A DNA stretch of 64,000 nucleotides from Blumeriella jaapii (lineage: Eukaryota > Ascomycota > Leotiomycetes > Helotiales > Drepanopezizaceae). Positions within the stretch are counted from its first letter, which is position 1. Every line of letters starts with the position of its first letter. Position numbers and translations under genes: made by a program. Location of the stretch: positions 744,001 to 808,000 of the forward strand of contig VWND01000009.1 in assembly GCA_009599575.1 (NCBI GenBank). Direction: 5' to 3'. Shown here one piece after another: positions 31,692 through 42,957 of the stretch. A model generated the notes under the pieces. The model worked only from the letters and a program-made list of their open reading frames with translations, ran no database searches and was not told the DNA's origin.

Positions 31692-33442
31692 ATGGCGGCC
31701 TACACTAACGTTCGCCACAATTCGAAGTCGAAAGCGCCGTCCGACGTCGACGGCCCGCCAGATGTCGTCTACAAAGGAATTTTTGTCGCTAACAAGCCGG
31801 ACAATACTCTCTGGGACGTGAGCTTCAAAAATGGTGTTCTCTCGGCGATAATTGAGCATGAAGATGAGACCAGTGTTCCAGGAGATGACAGCACCGAGAA
31901 GGCCCATGGTCGAGACCATCATCACGGCACCAAGTTCTTGTGTCCTTCTCTGTGTCATCCGCATATTCACCTTGACAAGTGCTTCTTGCTCTCCCATCCG
32001 AAGTACTCGGATCTCGAGATCAAAGACGGTGATTTCGCAGAGGCAATGAAGTTGACAAGTAGGTCAACTCTTCACTTTCTCATGTAGCTGGTGGGCCATT
32101 CTCATGCTCAGCACAGGCGAAGCAAAGTCACGTTTCGCAACCGATGACTTGATCGAGAGAGGCCGAGCATTGATCGAGGAGAGTATTGCATTCGGAGTTA
32201 CGCACATGAGAGCCTTTGTCGAAGTCGATCTTACGGTCCAAATGAAATGTCTCGACGCAGGTCTGGCACTGAAGGAGATGTACACGGATCGTATGTACAT
32301 TCAGATTTGCGTCTTTGCTCAAGATCCAATCGTGAGCTATCGAGACAAGGGAGAGCGTATGATGAAGTTGTTGGACGTTGCTGCGAGTAGACATGGAGTC
32401 GATGCTTTTGGTAGCACCCCGTACGTCGAGGATGACCGTACGAAGCAGGTAAGACACCCTAAGTGTACATCTTCGCCGCGATTTACACCAGCAGCTTGCA
32501 AATATCGAACTTGCTATCCAGATAGCGATTCGGTATGAACTCCATCTCGATTTTCACATCGACTACCATCTGGATGCCAACCAGACAAGCGTGGTCGGCG
32601 AGGCCATAGAACTCTTACACAAGATGAAGTGGCCCTGCGACCGGAACGATCACCTGTATCGGACGGTCGTTTTCGGTCACTGCACTCGTCTCACGCTCTT
32701 CAGTAAGCGAGAATGGCTTGATCTACGTGCCAAGATGAAGGATTTACCGGTCTCTTTTGTCGGTCTGCCCACGTCAGACTTGTTCATGATGGGCCGACCC
32801 GAAGAGGAGGAGGCCGACCAAAGTACTCAGAGAGTCCGAGGCACGTTGCAAGTCCTTGATATCATCCAAAAATACGGCTTGAGTTAGTGCCCCCCCGGTA
32901 ATTCTACGAGACATGTTTTCGAACTTCTTGGAGGCCTCAGTGGATAGTTACCTCAAGGTGCCCACTGAACGGATGCCCGGAGGTTTTCTATTGTTGCAGA
33001 AGTGGAAACGTCGCAGGCATGCTGATGTATTATACAGATGCAGCTCTTGGTATCAACAACGTCGGAAACGCATTTACACCCCATGGCAGCTGCGATCCCC
33101 TGAGCCTGGCCAGCTTTGGGGTCGGGCTGTATCAAGCTGCCACGAAGAAGGACATGGCGTTGCTGCTAGTAAGTACTGTAGACTGGACCAGAACGCACAA
33201 GATACTTCACAGCTAATGCTTCGGAGCAATGCGTGTCCAGTAGGGCAAAGACTGCCATGGGGATCCGTCTGGCGATCTCAGCCGACCTTGATATTGACGT
33301 CGGAGACCGGGCAGACTTTGTCGTCTTTGGTCACGAGAAGCCCAGCCGGCCGTTCAGATCGCGGAAGACGATCCAGGACGTCGTCAGCGACCCCAGCAGA
33401 GACCGGACAAGTATCTACAACGGGCTGGTCGTCAGCAGGTAG
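31692..33442 (+). CDS. Cytosine-deaminase-like amidohydrolase
   Basis: A TIM-barrel metal-dependent hydrolase of the CodA-like group. Exons: 31692-32058, 32117-32448, 32495-32882, 33038-33168, 33227-33442; 477 residues, all junctions in phase. Metal ligands: CHPHIHLDK (His at about 89-93), LDFHIDYHLD, VVFGHCTRL and NNVGNAFTPHGSCDPLSL with the catalytic Asp. The C-terminal MGIRLAISADLDIDVGDRAD then FVVFGHE is the small beta-domain typical of amidohydrolases. Such fungal proteins deaminate cytosine-like or open triazine/cyclic amide rings; the substrate cannot be told. It is distinct from the small zinc-type fungal cytosine deaminase Fcy1. An unmarked exon 3 end at 32882 with donor gttagt explains the apparent stop. 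Confidence 0.88.
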
Positions 33443-33529
33443 AGCATCTCAGCGGGAGTGGCAGCTGTAGCGCAGGAGGGTGTGAAGAAGCACCAGCTTC
33501 ATCTCACGCGCTCGAAAGCGGCTCCAGGT

Positions 33530-33637
33530 ACTTGCAGTACTGTGGTAGGACTGTACTGTAGTATTAATGTACTGTACTACTACTGTACTGTACTACTACT
33601 GTACTGTACTACTACTGTACTACAGTACTGCACAGTA
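33530..33637 (+). repeat. ACTGT/ACAGT self-complementary repeat, largest copy
   Basis: About 100 bases built from TACTGTACTAC units repeated three or four times and ending in the reverse complement arm TACAGTACTG. It can fold into a long hairpin. It is the longest of many related tracts in intergenic DNA of this window. Confidence 0.8.
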
Positions 33638-33685
33638 GAATGGGCATCTGCGAGTGGTTGCCGTGGTCAGCGTGCTTGGCTTTAG

Positions 33686-33783
33686 ATCTCTCACTCACTC
33701 ACTCTCTCTCTCTCCCTCTCTATCTCTCTCTCTCTCGTTGTCTTTCTCTCTCGTTGTCTCTCTCTCCCCCTCTCTCTCTCCAT
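33686..33783 (+). repeat. CT microsatellite
   Basis: Almost pure TC dinucleotides with a few CA and GT interruptions. Confidence 0.85.
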
Positions 33784-34186
33784 CTGTATAGTGCAGAGTC
33801 CCAGATCTGGTGATTCTGATCACTCGCACTGGTCGAGATGGCGCCTGTCTCGAACGCGCTACGCCCCCCCCCCCCAGCGCCAAGCCAATCGAAGCTGGCG
33901 ACTCACGTGCTCGAGCTCGACGTGCGAAAGCCAGCGTCAACAGTCCACTCGACCACGACCGACGCAACAACACGCATGGCTCTACCTCCGACAGCACTTC
34001 ATTCATTCCACTTCAGATTGTACATATACACCTCAACTTCTCTTCCTTTTCCTTTCTCTTCCTCCTCTTCTTCTTCTTCCTCCATCTCCTCCTCCATCTG
34101 CTCCCCCTCCTCCTCCCCCTCCTCCTCCTCCTCCTCCTCCCCCTCTTCCTCCTCTCCTCGCAACACCTCCCTCTCCTCAGCCAGCC

Positions 34187-35306
34187 ATGCACGATCCGTT
34201 CCCCCTCCCGCCCTTACCATGGCTCAGCAAAGCCGTCCAGCCCTTCTCGGATTTCTTCCATCTCACGACCCTGCCTTTGCACATCCACGAGGTCGTCTTA
34301 TCGTTCATTGCATATACGCTGATCGACAAAGTCGTTGCGCCCAAGCTCTCGCGTCGCCTTTTCCCCGTCCAATATGGGAAGCTGTCCAGGGAGCGGAAGA
34401 TTAACTGGGACGTCCATGTGGTCTCCTTGGTGCAGAGCACGACGATCAACCTGCTGGCGCTGTGGGTGATGTTCACCGACCAGGAGCGCAAGAACATGGA
34501 CTGGCAGCAACGCATCTGGGGGTACACGGGTGCTGCGGGTATGATTCAAGGCATGGCAGCCGGATACTTCCTGTGGGACCTGATGGTCACTCTGCAGAAC
34601 ATCAGGGTGTTTGGACTCGGCATGCTTGCCCATGCTTTGAGTGCCCTTGTTGTCTTCTCCTTTGGATTCGTAAGTCCTCTCTGTGCTGTCCCGGATGTCG
34701 GACCTGACCGCTTGCCAGAGACCATTCGTGAACTTCTACGGCTGCACTTTCATCCTCTACGAGCTCTCCTCGCCGTTCTTGAACTTCCACTGGTTTTTCG
34801 ATAAACTCGGGATGACCGGCTCCAAGGCCCAGCTGTACAACGGAATCATGCTCCTCTTTACATTCTTTAGCTGCCGCTTGGTGTGGGGAACGTATCAGTC
34901 AGTCCGGATGTACCAAGATGTCTGGCAAGCGCTCCATCACCAGCCAGCCACCACAAGCATAGATATCAATGCCTTGAACGGCACTGACGCTGCGGCTGGG
35001 AAGAGCGCCGCTCCGCTTCACAGTGACGTTATGCGCTTTGCCGGCGAAGAGTTTGTCCCGCTCTGGCTCGCCTTCACATACCTAGGAAGCAACGTCGTTC
35101 TCAACACGCTAAACTTCTACTGGTTCGGAAAGATGGTCGAGACGGTTCGCAAGCGATTCCAGCCGCCGAAGGAGCAGGCACAAAGGGAGAAGCCAGTTGC
35201 GATGAAGACCACCGGAGTGAATGGGACGACAAAGATCGCGATCGACGAGGCTAGAATGCGAAGAAGGAATGTCGCGGATGACGAAGCAATCGATGCTCTG
35301 ACATAG
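34187..35306 (+). CDS. TLC-domain (TMEM56/DUF887-type) membrane protein
   Basis: A polytopic ER-type membrane protein with a TRAM-LAG1-CLN8 fold; relatives act in lipid or ceramide handling, but this branch has no fixed function. Exons: 34187-34669 and 34719-35306; 356 residues. Helices can be seen at LHIHEVVLSFIAYTLID, WDVHVVSLVQSTTINLLAL, YTGAAGMIQGMAAGYFLWDL, VFGLGMLAHALSALVVFSFG, VNFYGCTFILYELSSPFLNF (motif typical of this TLC group, with NFHWFFDKLGM after it), LYNGIMLLFTFFSCRLVWGT and WLAFTYLGSNVVLNTLNFYW. The cytosolic tail is basic (MRRRNVADDE). The start follows a pyrimidine-rich leader; larger upstream frames are tract artefacts. Confidence 0.88.
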
Positions 35307-36076
35307 TCTCGCGCCTGGATAATGTGCGTGAGCGTCTCTTCCACGGCGTATGGGCGTTATGGGCCTATTTCTGCGGGACTTTCTAGGCTTGGATAGTCCA
35401 TAACCATCAGGGCCTCAAACTCTATTGTTCACCGGCCTCGGACTAATGATAATGTCAAGACGATTGATGAAGGCAGGCGTGTCCTCCCTCTTCTTCCGTG
35501 CGTAATATGGTGCCAGTATCTAGCCCTAGCCAGGCCCGAGACTATCTTCGCAAGTGTGATACAGAATAACAGATGATCCCATTCTGTCGGGCAGAAGTTC
35601 CCAGATTATCTGAGGCCATCTCACACATGAACGTATGCGCAGAAGCTACACCTCTGTTTGCCCGCCAGCCGCCACTGTTACCGCTTGCACTTCTGCCATG
35701 TACAGCATACCACCATTATCCCCCTCCTCCTCTCGCTTGCTCGTTGCGGCTTGCCGGTTGCGTAGGACGAACTCTGTGTCCCGAGTTAGAGAATACATAT
35801 CAGACGGATTACTTCTTCACTTTACTCCAAGACGTCGTCGCTCGTTATCCTGATGCAGTCACGTAAGTGATTTTCTCTTCGAGGGGTTACTTCTTCCTAC
35901 CTGAGGTTATGTCATGCTGTACAGTACAGTACATACAGTAGCGATTCGCTTAAAAGGGGGTATTGTTTTTGTCACTACCAACGAACGTATGTACAGTACA
36001 GTACTGTACAGGACAGTACCGCAAAACTGGTACGCATAGATACCTAGGTAGATAGATCTGCATTCGAGAAGACTCC
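35307..36076. other. Intergenic, convergent 3' ends
   Basis: Between the TLC gene and the fructosamine-kinase gene. It contains two ACTGT/ACAGT tracts (35917-35940 and 35987-36020) and a TACCTAGGTAG element near 36043. A 97-codon frame at 35573 has no support. Confidence 0.6.
35917..36020 (+). repeat. ACTGT/ACAGT repeat pair
   Basis: Two tracts of TGTACAGTACAGTAC type separated by about 50 bases, the second self-complementary around GTACTGTACAGGACAGTAC. Confidence 0.75.
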
Positions 36077-37655
36077 TTAGTCATCACCACCGTACTTCTC
36101 AATCAACCTCCGCATGATGCTCACCGCGCCCGGTTTGTACCCGCCTCCGAACATGGCGTAGTGGTTCAAGTGGTGGTATCTAGTGAGTGAAGCACGAGCG
36201 TCAGCCCGATCAGCACGCCTTCCCTCCCCGACCCTGCCCTTGTGCTTCCTGTCCGCGTCTTTCTTCCTCACACTCAGACCCGGACTTGGAACCAAGACGT
36301 AGAAAAGCAAGAAGAAAGGAAGAAATGGAGAGAGAGAGAGAGAGAGAGAGATAAAACTCACAATTCATAAAGCCCCCTCCGATCCTCCCACTCCCCAACC
36401 GGCTCGTCCCTGGCCCCCCGCTCCTCCCCATACAGCCGTGCAAACCCGGCCCCGAACCCGCCAAACATGCCCATGATGCCAAACTCGTACTCGCTGTGCG
36501 CGTAGCACGCGCTGGGATCGAACACGACGTCTTCGCCCCCCGCGCGCCCGCGGTTGCCGCTCCAGAGATCCCCGTGCACGAGCGCGGGCGCGATGGGCGA
36601 GCCGTCCGGCGAGGTGAGGTGGCCGTCGCGCAGGAGGCGCGGCACGACGGCACGGATGGTGGTGTTGACGAGGGCGGAGAGGGCCGCGTCGTGGCCTTGG
36701 GTTTTTTCGGCGGCTGTTGGGGGAGAGAGAGGATGTTAGAGGTGGTTCGTTGATGGGCCTTTGAGTAAGGCAGGGCGGGAAGGGAGGGGGCGAACGGCAC
36801 AGGGGGGAAGAGGGAAGAGGGCAGCTCGCTTTTGAGGATGTGTCTCAATCGTGCTTCGGCGTAGAAGTCGGCCCAGCTTGCGTGGTAGGTGTTCTCCTGG
36901 ACGGTATCTCCGCAGCACTCGACCACGGTTAGCGAGGGCTAGAAGTGGCCATAGAAGTAAGTGGGCGACGAGACTGGGGTTTCATATCCCCGATTCTGTC
37001 TCGGCTGCTGTACAGCAGGGTGTCGATACCTGCCCACCGGGACGGACATGGAAAGGAGGAGATGAAACACAAATGTGAAGTAGCCCACGTACCGTCGGTA
37101 CCGGGAACCCGAACTGCGGTCCCTTGTAGCCCTCCGGGACAGGCGCCGGTGCCGAGTGCAGCCTCGCGAGCTTACGCGCGAGAGGGACGCCGGAACCGCG
37201 CGACGCAGACGCAGCTGGAGAGGAGGAGAGATCCAGGAAAGCGGTGGCGAGGAAGAAGCCCGTTCCGGAACCAGGGGGCCGTGAGCGAATGATTGCGGAC
37301 ACAGCGTGGCGTCGATAGCATGCATGGCGTTGAGAGAGCAGTGCTCGCCTAAGGAAAGGGAGAAAGTCAACAAAGAAGAGTCTCGTGCGCACAAGAGCTA
37401 TGCGTCCTGCTTGGAGATGTGGCACGGGGAGACCGGGGTTTGGATTGTGGCTTGAGATGCTTGCGTACCTGCGAACATGACCTCGCTGTCTTTACCACCT
37501 GTTTTGACGAAGTAGACTTGCTCTTCGCCGGTGCTTGGCTTGCTAGTCAGTTTGAAGGTGGAGGAGAAGCCGCTGCCGCCGTGGGAGGCTATGGTTGTTG
37601 TTGCTGGATCGAGGGATAAGGCTCTGAGAATCGCTGGGTCGAGGTTCGGTGCCAT
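36077..37655 (-). CDS. Fructosamine/ketosamine-3-kinase family protein
   Basis: A phosphotransferase-fold enzyme that phosphorylates sugar adducts on proteins so that they fall off. Exons (minus): 37469-37655, 37093-37348, 36830-36917, 36362-36713, 36077-36179; about 328 residues. Motifs: SHGGSGFSSTFKL and VYFVKTGG (nucleotide loop and Lys), GEHCSLNAMHA, LARKLARLHSAPAPVPEGYK, FGFPVPTCCGDTVQENTY, then HASWADFYAEARLRHIL, ALVHGDLWSGNRG (catalytic Asp and Asn), VVFDPSACYAHSEYEFGIMG (metal Asp) and YHHLNHYAMFGGGYK. One base is missing in the C5 run at about 37276-37280: FAHGP must change frame to continue SGTGFFLATAFLDL. The intron between exons 3 and 4 has a GC donor (AAAA then gcgagc) by phase. 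Intron 36180-36361 carries a GA run. Confidence 0.9.
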
Positions 37656-38012
37656 GATTGTGGTTTTATAGTTTGATGTGGAAAAGAGAAAGACAGTCTT
37701 GCGTTGGTAATGATTTGTGGCACGGTGCTGATGTGTTGGAAACAAAACTTGACGTGACGTGCACAATCACATGATAGAATCAGGACCCTTTTTCCATGCG
37801 GGATGATACGCGTGCCAGAAATTGTTTTCTCGCAACATTGAAATATCCACTATCAGACGAACACTCCACAGGTTCAGATCAGCGCTCTAACAGATACGAA
37901 TTCCTGAGTCCATGCTTGCCTCAACTCCATTCACCGAAGCTTTCCCGCCATGCTAACAGCCACCAGGCCCCCAAGTTTTAAATAGCACGAGCACGAAAAG
38001 CTATTCGCACAA
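37656..38012. other. Upstream of the kinase gene / downstream of mif2
   Basis: Tandem minus-strand spacer, AT-rich; presumably the kinase promoter. Nothing else seen. Confidence 0.55.
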
Positions 38013-40260
38013 TCACTGGCTCTCACTAGCTCCACCATCGTCTGTAAACTCACACCCTTGCGAGAAGAATATCCTAGCTGGCTTGTCGTGCTCATTCTCA
38101 ATACTGTAGAAGTTCCCTAGAAGAGTCAACGAGTGTGTATGATTTCGAGGGTGCAAATCTCACCTCTTGGAACTTGCCACATCCCACCCTTTCCAATACC
38201 GAAGATGTTATCGTTGACGACGACTTGAACTCTCCCCGAGAAACAAAGAACACCATCTGCATTTTCCTCGAATTCTTCGCCTTTTTCATAGACTTCGGCG
38301 GAAGATCAACGAATCCAGATCCAAAGAAGGGCAGCGTAAGCGTCTTTGCAAATTTGAAGCCGGCACCGGTAGGGCGAGTGATGATTGCCGCAGATGACAA
38401 GGCAATCTCCTCCGCTACGTCGTTGGATTGTGCTCCGCTTGGGTCGTCTGGGTTCCAAGATTTGACGTCGCCGTAAATACGTCCAGGCTCCTGCTCCCAT
38501 TCTTCAGCTTCCTCGTCTTCTTCTTCGGACTCGGGCTCCGTCGTCTTTGACCTCGATTTCGGCGCCTTGGATTTGCTTCTTGATACCTTGCGCTTTGGCT
38601 CGTGGACCTCTTCAGCGCGAACGACCTCCTTGATCCTAGGCATCATGAATTTTCCAAAATGATCCTCATTCTCGTCGTCCGCCCACTCTACTCTTTCATT
38701 TCGCCAGTAAGCGAGCGGTTTTATAGAATTGCGACCAGAGCGTGTCTGTTTGAACCCAGCTCCTTCTGATGGAGTTTCTCGCCGAAGGATGAACAGCCCA
38801 CGGTTATTCCTAGGCATAGGTGGACCTCGTTGAATCTCAGGAGATTCAGCCTCGGAAATTGTAGCCAGCTTGCTCTTCTTGCTAGGGACTTTGGCCCTGG
38901 GCTTGGACGTAGTAGGTGCAGGCTCTTCGGGCGTCTTTTCCTTGCCCTTTGATTCCTTGGGTCGCTTGCTGACCGCGGTCTTCTCGGGTTTCCCAGTAGT
39001 CTTAAATGCTTTAGCTCCAGGAACATCAAGAGAGCGCCGAGTTCTCTTGACGGGTCTCTGTTCTTCCTCTGACGCTTCTGGTACGATCTCAACCTCAGGT
39101 TCCGGCTCTGGCTCCACAGCTTTCTTGGATCTACCGCTCTTTTTGGGGGGCTTGAGAGCTTCCTGCTCAATCTCTGCTTCCTGCTCGGGCTCGGGCTCAG
39201 TCACCTTCTTTGGTCTGCCTGCTTTCTTTTTCCCAGGCTCAGGACCATCCAAGGATGTTCGAGCCCTCTTGGCAGGCCGAGAAATCGCTACTTCGTCGAC
39301 TACCTCCTTTTCGACTGACTGGAGAACCTTCTTTGATCTGCCCCTTTTCCCTGCAGGTGCTGAAACTTCTTCTACAGCTTTCTCTTTTCCTTTAGATTTC
39401 TTTGTCGGTTGCGCTACAGGCTCGGGCGCCGGACTTTCTTCCCGTTCCTCTTCCGGAGCTTCGTCGTCTCCACCATCGATCATCTGGAACGAGTCCTCAT
39501 CCATCATTTCAGAATCTTCCAGCACCGTCTCCTCTGGTTCCTTGTTTACAACGGCCGGAGACACTGGTCGGAAAGGCGCCAGCAATTTTTTGGTTGTGAG
39601 CTTTGCCGGACTCTTCGCTGGCAGTTCTGAAGCTGATCGTGGTTGTGGTGCTGCCTTCGATGTCTCGATATCGGCGTGGCTTTCGAAGCTGGTGTTCGAG
39701 AAGTCTAGCTTCCTTCTGACCGGTGCCGCCGAAGTTGTAATTGCCCTAGATTCTACGATCGCGCCCCTAATTGGAGAGGATTGCGGGCCAAGGGATGGAT
39801 TTCTTCGCGCGGGCGAATTTAAGAATGTCTTCAGGGGAGTTTGGCACGCGGTGGGGGCAGACGACTACTTGCTAGTCTTCGCGCTGAGAGGACGTCGTTG
39901 GGCTCGGGCATTGTGCCTGTTACAAGGTTAACATTTACCCGTGTGGACTCGCCCAGAAACGACATACTCTCGTCCACATCCATCTCTGCCTCGCTCGAGA
40001 TTGTCGCGTTCATGTTGCGAGCACCATTGGTTTTCCGAGCGGTGCTATCTCTGGCCTTCTCGGGGGAAGAGAACAAGTGATCCATGGGTTCCAAGCCATT
40101 CTCATCTCGGATTCCAGAGTCGGGGACCGTGATTCCGGTTTTCCTGTGCATGGCATTAGCATTGTGCTTCATTCCGGGTGGTTACTGCTGCGTACCGTCC
40201 TTTTACCCCCAGATCAAAGAGGTACTGGTTCTCAGTCCCTTTGCGCCCTGCTGGTGCCAT
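38013..40260 (-). CDS. mif2: Kinetochore protein Mif2 / CENP-C
   Basis: It binds the centromeric Cse4 nucleosome and recruits the inner kinetochore. Exons (minus): 40196-40260, 38164-40143, 38013-38116; about 716 residues after repair. The N-terminus MAPAGRKGTENQYLFDLGVK joins GRKTGITVPDSGIRDENGLE, the Mif2 N-domain. A long Glu/Lys/Ser-rich middle carries several AT-hook-like KRGRSK and GRPKK motifs. The CENP-C signature is RSGRNSIKPLAYWRNERVEW. The C-terminal cupin dimer domain reads KMQMVFFVSRG, then VQVVVNDNIFGIGKGGMWQV, then NFYSIENEHDKPARIFFSQG. Two bases are missing: near 39834-39837 (C4 run; KLP must change frame to reach KTFLNSPARRNPS) and near 38234-38237 (C4 run; VSRG must change frame to reach RVQVVV). 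Total exon length is short by exactly two, which fits. Confidence 0.93.
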
Positions 40261-41255
40261 CTTGAATGTGACGCGCCAGACGTCGTGCGCGGCTTAATGT
40301 AGAGGCTGGAAAAGATTTGCTGGGAGAATGGGCCTCTGGGGTCCACGAGGTGGTGGTAGAAGCGAGTGTGAGCTGCCAGCGAGGTGCAAAGAGTTGGGAG
40401 CGCGATGTTGTTGACGTGGGGTGTATCCAGTAGGTTGTCGCGACTTCAAGAAAACAAGCGCCGGTTCCAGGGTGGTCCAAGCTCAACGCATCAAATGTGA
40501 GTACGCGCTTTCGCGTAAGGAACACCGATATTGATTTAGGTCTCAGCTACAAGATACGTGTATCATCACATTCTGGCCCTTTCGCCGCTGTTCGCGTAAT
40601 GTGTTTTTTCAATTTCTCTCAAATCGACACAGTTTGCTTCCTCCAACTTTTCTTTAATGTGGATTTGTCTCATTTGACGCCCTCTGAAGCCCCCTCTAAG
40701 CAGCAAGTTCCCATACAATCTCACTTCCTGGTTGACACGATGCAGAACGTCTTGCTTGGACAGCGCATGAATTAGACAGCCTGTAGGGCGAGAAAATCCA
40801 GGAATAGATAGGTTTCTTTTGACATTTTCTAGGTGGCTCACCTAAGATTTTAGGCAGGTTAGAAAGGAGGCACAGCACTGTACGATTTGGAAGAAGCGTA
40901 TTTCCTTAGTGCGAGTTATCGTATACAGTCACATAGCGATCTGTTTGGATATGAGATGGATGCCTGCAAAACATGATAAATGGAAGGGATACAACCAGCC
41001 ATCTTCACTCTAACCAAACAGTGACTGGATTGGTCCCAAACTCTGTGTTGTTGTTGTTCTATCAGGAAAAGTGACTTCTTTACATACCTAGGTACAGTAT
41101 CCTTCATCTGTACAGTACAAGCGAGGTGGCCCAAGCGCGTCACGTCGCGTCTCCCCATGAAGCTTTTCACGTCTCAACCACAAGTAAATAAAGAAATCTT
41201 CCACAGACATTGTTCCACCTCATCTCAACCCTCAGAAATCCCCAGAGCCCCAACG
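40261..41255. other. Divergent promoter region mif2 / rnh201
   Basis: No supported coding sequence. It contains a TACCTAGGTACAGTA element near 41086-41100 and TGTACAGTAC near 41108-41118, about 140-170 bases before the rnh201 ATG. Confidence 0.55.
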
Positions 41256-42350
41256 ATGGCAGACTCTCAAGTGGAAGACGACGTCGCTCTCGAGGCCCCC
41301 GCCGCAGAAATCTTCATCGCCCCCTCCATCAACAGCTCGCTCCTCCTCTCTGGCGCATCCTACACGCATTTCTCCCCGGTCCCCCCCTCTCTCCTCCCAA
41401 CACCATCCCCAAGCTCACCAACCGACCTCTCGCAATCCGTTCCCGGCCCGGCCTGCGCCCTCGGCGTCGACGAAGCCGGGCGCGGCCCCGTCCTCGGCCC
41501 CATGGTCTACGGGCTCTTCTACCTGCCCCTGCCCCTCTCCGACCCTCTACTCCGGAACACGCACCACTTCGACGACAGCAAGGTGCTCACGCCGGCGGTA
41601 CGCTCGTCGCTCATGGCGAAGCTGTGCACGCCCGGCACGGATCTGCACGCGCAGTGCGGCTGGGCCGTGGAGGTCATGTCGGCGCGCGACATCGGGGCCA
41701 ACATGCTGCGGCCGGCGGCGACGTACAACCTCAACGCCCAGGCCATGGACGCCACCGTCGCCCTGATCCGGGGCGCGTACGCCCGCGGCGTCAACGTCAA
41801 GGAGATCTACATCGACACCATCGGCAACCCGGAGGCCTACCAGCGCCGCCTGGCGAAGGTGTTCCCCACGGCCACGGTGACGGTCGCGAAGAAGGCGGAT
41901 AGCCTGTACCCGTGCGTGAGCGCGGCGAGCGTGTGCGCGAAGGTGACAAGGGATGCGGCCTTGGAGACGCTCTATGAGAGCTACCTTCCTCCTCCTGCAG
42001 AGGACGAGGACGAAGATGCGGATGTGGATGGTCCGAAGACGAAGACGAAGCCGGTGAAGGCGGCGGCAGAGGACTCCTGGGGCTCCGGCTATCCGAGCGA
42101 TGCGAGATGTACGTCGTGGCTGAAGCGAAACATGGACCCTGTGTTTGGGTGGGGGCCAGAGTGCCGCTTCAGCTGGGGCACCGCGAAGGACATGCTGGAT
42201 GCCAAGGGAGTAGCGGCCAAGGTGGAGTGGCCGATCAACGAAGATGAAGAGACAAGTCGGGTGACGGACTACTTCTCGGCGGAGAAGGAGAAGGAGGGTG
42301 ATGAGTTGGGAAGCTGGTTCGGGAGGCCGGTTGGAACAGAGGTGTTTTGA
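41256..42350 (+). CDS. rnh201: RNase H2 catalytic subunit A
   Basis: It removes ribonucleotides from DNA and hydrolyses RNA in RNA:DNA hybrids. Intronless, 364 residues from MADSQVEDDVALEA; an upstream in-frame ATG at 41157 is less likely because the sequence before MADSQ looks like leader. Catalytic motifs: CALGVDEAGRGPVLGPMVYG (Asp and Glu at about 72-73), HHFDDSKVLTP, EVMSARDIGANMLRPAATYN, NVKEIYIDTIGNPEAYQRRL (catalytic Asp) and VAKKADSLYPCVSAASVCAK (with the final Asp after VTRD). An acidic insert EDEDEDADVDG precedes GSGYPSDARCTSWLKRNMDP and VFGWGPECRFSWGTAKDML, the fungal/mammalian C-terminal region. The gene is GC-rich at third positions. Convergent with sey1. Confidence 0.95.
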   Translation: MADSQVEDDVALEAPAAEIFIAPSINSSLLLSGASYTHFSPVPPSLLPTPSPSSPTDLSQSVPGPACALGVDEAGRGPVLGPMVYGLFYLPLPLSDPLLRNTHHFDDSKVLTPAVRSSLMAKLCTPGTDLHAQCGWAVEVMSARDIGANMLRPAATYNLNAQAMDATVALIRGAYARGVNVKEIYIDTIGNPEAYQRRLAKVFPTATVTVAKKADSLYPCVSAASVCAKVTRDAALETLYESYLPPPAEDEDEDADVDGPKTKTKPVKAAAEDSWGSGYPSDARCTSWLKRNMDPVFGWGPECRFSWGTAKDMLDAKGVAAKVEWPINEDEETSRVTDYFSAEKEKEGDELGSWFGRPVGTEVF

Positions 42351-42957
42351 CGGACTGCGAGTTGGCCGTCTTGAAAAATATTGCATGGGACTGGTGCCCG
42401 GGAGTTTTCAGGACGTGTTGATTGGACTACGAGGCGTTGGGAATGGGATGGGTTATGTGTGCTTTGACAACAAGATATTGTTGCATCTTGCACTCAGCAT
42501 GTCCAAAACTTTCAGCGCACTGCCCTGTAAGCTCGCCTATTCTGTTATGAACCTTTCGTCATACATCGATCGCACTCTAGATCAGGTTCGTTCTGGACGA
42601 TGGGATTGATTCTGTGGTACCAAAGGTTGGATCTGCCTCTGGGACCTAGCACTCATCTTGCTCGTAGTATGTACGAATCTAGGTACTCACTTGCAACGTT
42701 GCAACGAACGTCGAACACCACTTCAGTAATTGCAATTTATACATACTCGTCTCATCCCCAACAGGGCAAAGTATCTGGATGGAGTTGGTCCACACTCATA
42801 ATTTACAAACATCTGCTTCCCAGGTGATTAAAAGCTTCGACAGATATCTCATTACGAAGCCCACTAATGCTATGGTAGAGTAAGATGATATACGCTATGC
42901 CAAGTCCCAATCGATGCATAGTCGTACCCAGAGACACCTCCCATCGCGACCAGGAGG
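42351..42957. other. Intergenic, convergent 3' ends
   Basis: Between the rnh201 and sey1 stop codons. No gene seen. Confidence 0.6.

Larger units (their letters stand above)
33443..34186. other. Repeat-rich promoter of the TLC gene
   Basis: Holds the large ACTGT/ACAGT repeat at 33530-33637, a CT tract at about 33686-33783, an 11-13 base C run at about 33863-33875 and a long CCT/CTT tract at about 34050-34175 that forms the leader. Long Pro/Ser and Glu frames here are artefacts of these tracts. Confidence 0.7.

Noticed and set aside
33791..34404. Long Pro/Ser/Leu frames upstream of the TLC gene
   Set aside because: Produced by the CCT/CTT tract and a C run; the TLC protein itself starts at 34187 with a good family start.
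40566..40841. Minus-strand frame in the mif2/rnh201 promoter
   Set aside because: Short, no domain, and no support from flanking splice sites.
41210..41902. Arg/Pro-rich frame inside rnh201
   Set aside because: Shadow frame of the GC-rich rnh201 coding sequence.
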